In this document: piece after piece, positions 61,291 through 64,000 of the stretch
How positions within the stretch are numbered: the first letter of the stretch is position 1
Layout: the number at the start of each line of letters is the position of its first letter
NCBI GenBank assembly: GCA_044228685.1
Contig: JBGAUL010000001.1
Span: 1 to 64,000 of the forward strand
DNA: 64,000 nucleotides
Direction of reading: 5' to 3'
Source: JBBATK01 sp044228685
Lineage (GTDB): Bacteria > Bacteroidota > Ignavibacteria > Kapaibacteriales > NICIL-2
The notes under the pieces: model-generated
Database searches by the model: none
What the model was told of the DNA's origin: nothing
What the model saw: the letters and a program-made list of their open reading frames with translations, nothing else
Translations under genes and position numbers: made by a program

Positions 61291-62433
61291 TTATCCGAAG
61301 TTCTTCTTGAGTTGTTCTACGAGATCGAGGTTTTCCCAGGGGAATTGAGGACGGCCGAAGTGACCGTATGCCGCGCTGGCGCGATAGATCGGTTGGCGCA
61401 GATTGAGTCGCTCAATAATTCCGCGTGGGGTCATGTCGATGTTGCGGAGGATGTAGTCGGCAACCAAATGGCCCGGTACAGTGCCTGTGCCGTGAACATC
61501 AACCATCAATGATACCGGTTGAGCGACGCCGATAGCGTAGCTAACCTGGATAGTACATTCCTTGGCGATGCCTGCAGCAACGATATTCTTGGCCAAGTGA
61601 CGTGCTGCATAGGCTGCCGAACGGTCGACCTTTGTCGGATCCTTGCCGCTGAATGCTCCGCCGCCGTGTGGTGCCTTGCCGCCGTAGGTGTCGACGATGA
61701 TCTTGCGTCCTGTCAGACCGGTGTCGCCGTGAGGTCCGCCGATAATAAACTGTCCGGTCGGGTTCACATGGAACTTCGTCTTACGGTCAATCAAATGCTT
61801 CGGTACAACCTTGCGAATGACATTTTCAATAACATCTTCTTTCAATGCTTTTTGCTTGATGCCGGGATCGTGCTGAGTACTGACTACAACTGCATCAACA
61901 CGTACGATTTGATTGTGATCGTCGTACTCAAGTGTTACTTGTGACTTCGCGTCCGGACGCAAGTAGGGCATCAGCTTTGGTTGCTTCTTGCGAATGGTTG
62001 CGAGCTTGTGCACGATGTTGTGCGCAAAGGTGATTGCCGCAGGCATGAGTTCTTTGGTCTCATCACAAGCATAACCAAACATCATTCCTTGGTCGCCTGC
62101 ACCGCCGGTGTCAACGCCCATGGCGATGTCGCCTGACTGACGATTGATAACATTCAACACAGCACATGAGTCTGCATCAAAACGATACTCGCCTTTTGTA
62201 TAGCCGATGTCGCGAATGACGCCGCGTACCAGATCCGGAAGATCAATGTAGGTGCGCGTTGTGATTTCACCGCCAACGACGATCATGCCCGTGGTTGCAA
62301 AGCACTCGCATGCCACGCGACCGGTTGGATCGTCTTTGAGTACGGCATCAAGAACTGCATCAGAAACCTGATCGCAGACTTTATCCGGATGCCCTTCAGA
62401 AACTGACTCCGATGTAAAAAACGTTGTAGCCAT
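61291..62433 (-). CDS. metK: S-adenosylmethionine synthetase
   Basis: MetK makes SAM from methionine and ATP. The 380-residue protein has the standard three-domain pattern. SEGHPDKVCDQVSDAVLDA near 10-28 holds the catalytic His and metal-binding Asp. GAGDQGMMFGYACDE carries the second signature. GGGAFSGKDPTKVDRSAAYAARH is the glycine-rich loop. It ends with FPWENLDLVEQLKKNFG. The start MATTFFTSESVSEG is typical. It is a single gene with its own terminator; together with the metH half it supports the methionine/SAM cycle, but the two genes are far apart. Confidence 0.98.
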   Translation of the reverse strand: MATTFFTSESVSEGHPDKVCDQVSDAVLDAVLKDDPTGRVACECFATTGMIVVGGEITTRTYIDLPDLVRGVIRDIGYTKGEYRFDADSCAVLNVINRQSGDIAMGVDTGGAGDQGMMFGYACDETKELMPAAITFAHNIVHKLATIRKKQPKLMPYLRPDAKSQVTLEYDDHNQIVRVDAVVVSTQHDPGIKQKALKEDVIENVIRKVVPKHLIDRKTKFHVNPTGQFIIGGPHGDTGLTGRKIIVDTYGGKAPHGGGAFSGKDPTKVDRSAAYAARHLAKNIVAAGIAKECTIQVSYAIGVAQPVSLMVDVHGTGTVPGHLVADYILRNIDMTPRGIIERLNLRQPIYRASAAYGHFGRPQFPWENLDLVEQLKKNFG

Positions 62434-62522
62434 TATGACAAATAATTGATAGTGAGATAATAACGTGTAATGTCACTCAATGCAGAAAACTCGATGATTT
62501 TTCGCCTCATCCAGCTCCTGAT

Positions 62523-63404
62523 TTATTCCTTGAATCGAATCGTCACCATTGGTTGCGTTTCAATCCACATGTTCTTCTTCATGTCAGCAAGAATCTTGTC
62601 AGCCTTTTTCGATCCCTTCTTTCGCGCCTCTGCCAAGGCTTTAAATCCACCAAGGTTTACATTTGCAAACACCAGTCGGTTGCCCTCTCTGTGCTGCGCG
62701 TCAGTTGAGATAATATTTCCTTGAGGTTCAATTTCCATTTTCATTTCAAGCGAATCAAACATGTCGGCGACGATGACTAGCATGGCATCCTGCAGACTAT
62801 GATCTTCTTTCTTTGCACCTTTTTTCTTCGCCGCAGTATCCGGCGTTAAGGCTCCGTCAAAATTCAAAGCACTTTCCGGATGTAGTGAGCGGACGCGAAG
62901 GACTGCAGGGTTGCCGCGCTCGAATTCAAACTGCGACCAAATCTGCGAGGTCGTGTCGTCACCCGTGAGATTCATGCTTGAGCGTGTCTTGAATAAATCC
63001 TTTACCTTCAATGCGCGAATATCACGGAATGCATAGTGTCCGGTGGCGCCCAAAGTGTCACCATTCTTGATCACAAAATCAACACCAATGAAACTCAGAA
63101 CTCCGTTTGATGAGTCAGCAATCTTACGCATTTCAGTCGTTCCGTCACCCGGTGCTTCCTCGCCGTTGGGTTCGGTGTTTGACGATGGAGTCTCACGATG
63201 AAATTCCTTGATCATGTCAACAGTTTCCTGCTTCAAGGTCAGCGTGTAATCCAAAATCCCACTGCCATCAGGCTTAGGTTTGATGAGGATGTGCAGGGTC
63301 TTGAGACAACCACTAAGAGAACTAAGAACGACAACGCAAGCAAGCAGTACTGCTCCACGTTGTATCATCTTGCCGAGTACTGATACTAATCGAGATTTCA
63401 TCAT
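62523..63404 (-). CDS. Envelope lipoprotein of unknown function
   Basis: The protein has 293 residues from the first of two adjacent ATGs (63404 or 63401); a GTG at 63437 would overlap the upstream gene. It has a signal peptide with lipobox SLSGC, so it should be lipidated. The mature start CLKTLHILIKPKPDGSGILDYTLTLK resembles LppM-like or DUF-type bacterial lipoproteins with a beta-rich fold. A Pro/Glu-rich insertion (SSNTEPNGEEAPGDG) and a Lys-rich run (AAKKKGAKKEDH) suggest exposed loops. It lies 10 bases after the nucleotidyltransferase gene and may be cotranscribed with it. No function recognised. Confidence 0.75.
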   Translation of the reverse strand: MMKSRLVSVLGKMIQRGAVLLACVVVLSSLSGCLKTLHILIKPKPDGSGILDYTLTLKQETVDMIKEFHRETPSSNTEPNGEEAPGDGTTEMRKIADSSNGVLSFIGVDFVIKNGDTLGATGHYAFRDIRALKVKDLFKTRSSMNLTGDDTTSQIWSQFEFERGNPAVLRVRSLHPESALNFDGALTPDTAAKKKGAKKEDHSLQDAMLVIVADMFDSLEMKMEIEPQGNIISTDAQHREGNRLVFANVNLGGFKALAEARKKGSKKADKILADMKKNMWIETQPMVTIRFKE

Positions 63405-63414
63405 AGCAATGCGC

Positions 63415-64000
63415 TTATGCGCCGTAGTTGATTTCACTGGAGTCGCCTACATTCAAGCGTTTGAATGTTCCGCGTACCACAGCATTGTTGCCGATAATTG
63501 AATCTTCTAGGAGTGATCCACTGACGCTGGCACCATTGGATACGATGCTGTTGCGGATGTGAGCGTCTTTGACGCTTGCGCCGGCAGCGACGGTGGTGTT
63601 AGGACCAATAACACTGCGCTCCACGACGGCATCAGGGGCAATAAACACAGGTGGAATTATTACTGAACCATCGATGCTTTGCGCGAAAGAATTTTTCTGA
63701 AGTAAATGACGATTTGTTTCCAGCATGGTCTCAGGCTTGCCGCAATCAAACCATCCATCAACACTGAAGGTGCGGAACTCCTCGCCTCGATCAATCATCA
63801 TCTGCAATGCATCGGTGAGCTGATACTCATTGCGCGTGCGGATGTCCTTTGTGACGAGCTCATCAAGACACTCACTCAACAAGGCACTGTTCATGATGTG
63901 GTAGAGTCCGACAATCGCCATGTGCGAAGTTGGATGCTCCGGTTTTTCAATCAGCTTTCTCACTCGTCCGTTGATTGATTCAACAACTCCAAAGCGACGT
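63415..64000 (-). CDS. Sugar-1-phosphate nucleotidyltransferase, partial
   Basis: The gene runs off the right end of the window, so only the C-terminal 194 or so residues are visible. The frame continues to the edge with RRFGVVESINGRVRKLIEKPEHP, the usual GVVE...G.V..LIEKP block of glucose-1-phosphate thymidylyl- or mannose-1-phosphate guanylyltransferases. An in-frame GTG at 63963 is therefore not the start. FRTFSVDGWFDCGKPETMLETNRHLL follows (the WxDxGxPE motif). A left-handed beta-helix with hexapeptide repeats follows at the end (VIIPPVFIAPDAVVERSVIGPNTTVAAGASVKDAHI). It makes NDP-sugar for surface polysaccharides; which sugar cannot be told from the visible part. Confidence 0.92.
   Translation of the reverse strand, partial: RRFGVVESINGRVRKLIEKPEHPTSHMAIVGLYHIMNSALLSECLDELVTKDIRTRNEYQLTDALQMMIDRGEEFRTFSVDGWFDCGKPETMLETNRHLLQKNSFAQSIDGSVIIPPVFIAPDAVVERSVIGPNTTVAAGASVKDAHIRNSIVSNGASVSGSLLEDSIIGNNAVVRGTFKRLNVGDSSEINYGA

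Noticed and set aside
1..64000. tRNA, rRNA, insertion sequences, toxin-antitoxin and phage-defence systems
   Set aside because: Both strands were inspected for conserved tRNA arms, transposase motifs and known defence domains and none was convincing by eye; tRNAscan-SE and DefenseFinder would settle this.

Overview
The window looks like a chromosomal stretch from a free-living member of the Bacteroidota/Chlorobi superphylum, most like an Ignavibacteria- or Kapabacteria-type lineage. This placement is an inference. It rests on eleven secreted proteins that end in a type IX secretion system (T9SS) type A C-terminal sorting domain, on weak Shine-Dalgarno sites with candidate TAnnTTTG -7 boxes, and on housekeeping genes (glgA, guaA, metH, metK) scattered among surface-protein genes. 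No rRNA, tRNA, insertion sequence, prophage or CRISPR array was recognised.

Layout. Positions 1-5.9 kb: glycogen synthase, a lipoprotein translationally coupled to an outer-membrane barrel protein, a degenerate GIY-YIG protein and a voltage-gated cation channel. Positions 5.9-11.85 kb: a 1561-residue T9SS cargo gene bracketed by two copies, in the same orientation, of a composite palindromic repeat. Positions 11.85-14 kb: an RlpA-like lipoprotein, then a DUF3108 protein and an MgtC-family protein in one transcription unit. Positions 14-25.6 kb: three minus-strand T9SS cargo genes (one IgGFc-binding-like, two VIT-vWA), a six-copy 42-bp hairpin array, a TPR-LuxR regulator, a divergent T9SS cargo gene and an SDR-like protein; near-perfect palindromes lie in the two intergenic regions around the regulator. 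Positions 25.6-37.6 kb: an Omp28-like thioredoxin-fold cargo protein, two small unknown genes, a giant vWA/WD40/Hydin-like cargo protein and an OmpA-family protein with two peptidoglycan-binding domains. Positions 38-47 kb: a cytochrome P450 with its ferredoxin, a DUF2238 membrane protein, a barrel-like protein, a large protein resembling the hydrazine synthase alpha-subunit middle domain with a haem c motif, and a half-length MetH. Positions 47-56.3 kb: two paralogous loci, each pairing an ECF sigma factor with an overlapping gene for a single-pass membrane protein. These proteins carry a shared, unrecognised periplasmic module and end in a T9SS sorting domain. Between the two loci lie a P-loop kinase-like gene, guaA and a MORN-hydrolase fusion. 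Positions 56.3-64 kb: a glycosyltransferase with C-terminal TPRs, a GNAT acetyltransferase, a BNR-like T9SS cargo protein, metK, a lipoprotein and the C-terminal part of a sugar nucleotidyltransferase that runs off the window.

The best candidate for an undescribed system is the ECF sigma / membrane-anchored sorting-domain pair. The presumed anti-sigma protein has a short conserved cytoplasmic head, one membrane helix, one or two copies of a module marked by PLC and WFVP motifs, and a terminal sorting domain normally found on exported cargo. This suggests a regulator that monitors the state of the T9SS or the outer surface. In one of the two loci the membrane-protein gene is cut by a single in-frame TAG codon inside the module. 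A second theme is a family of short hairpin repeats whose stems vary by compensatory changes and which cluster beside surface-protein genes.
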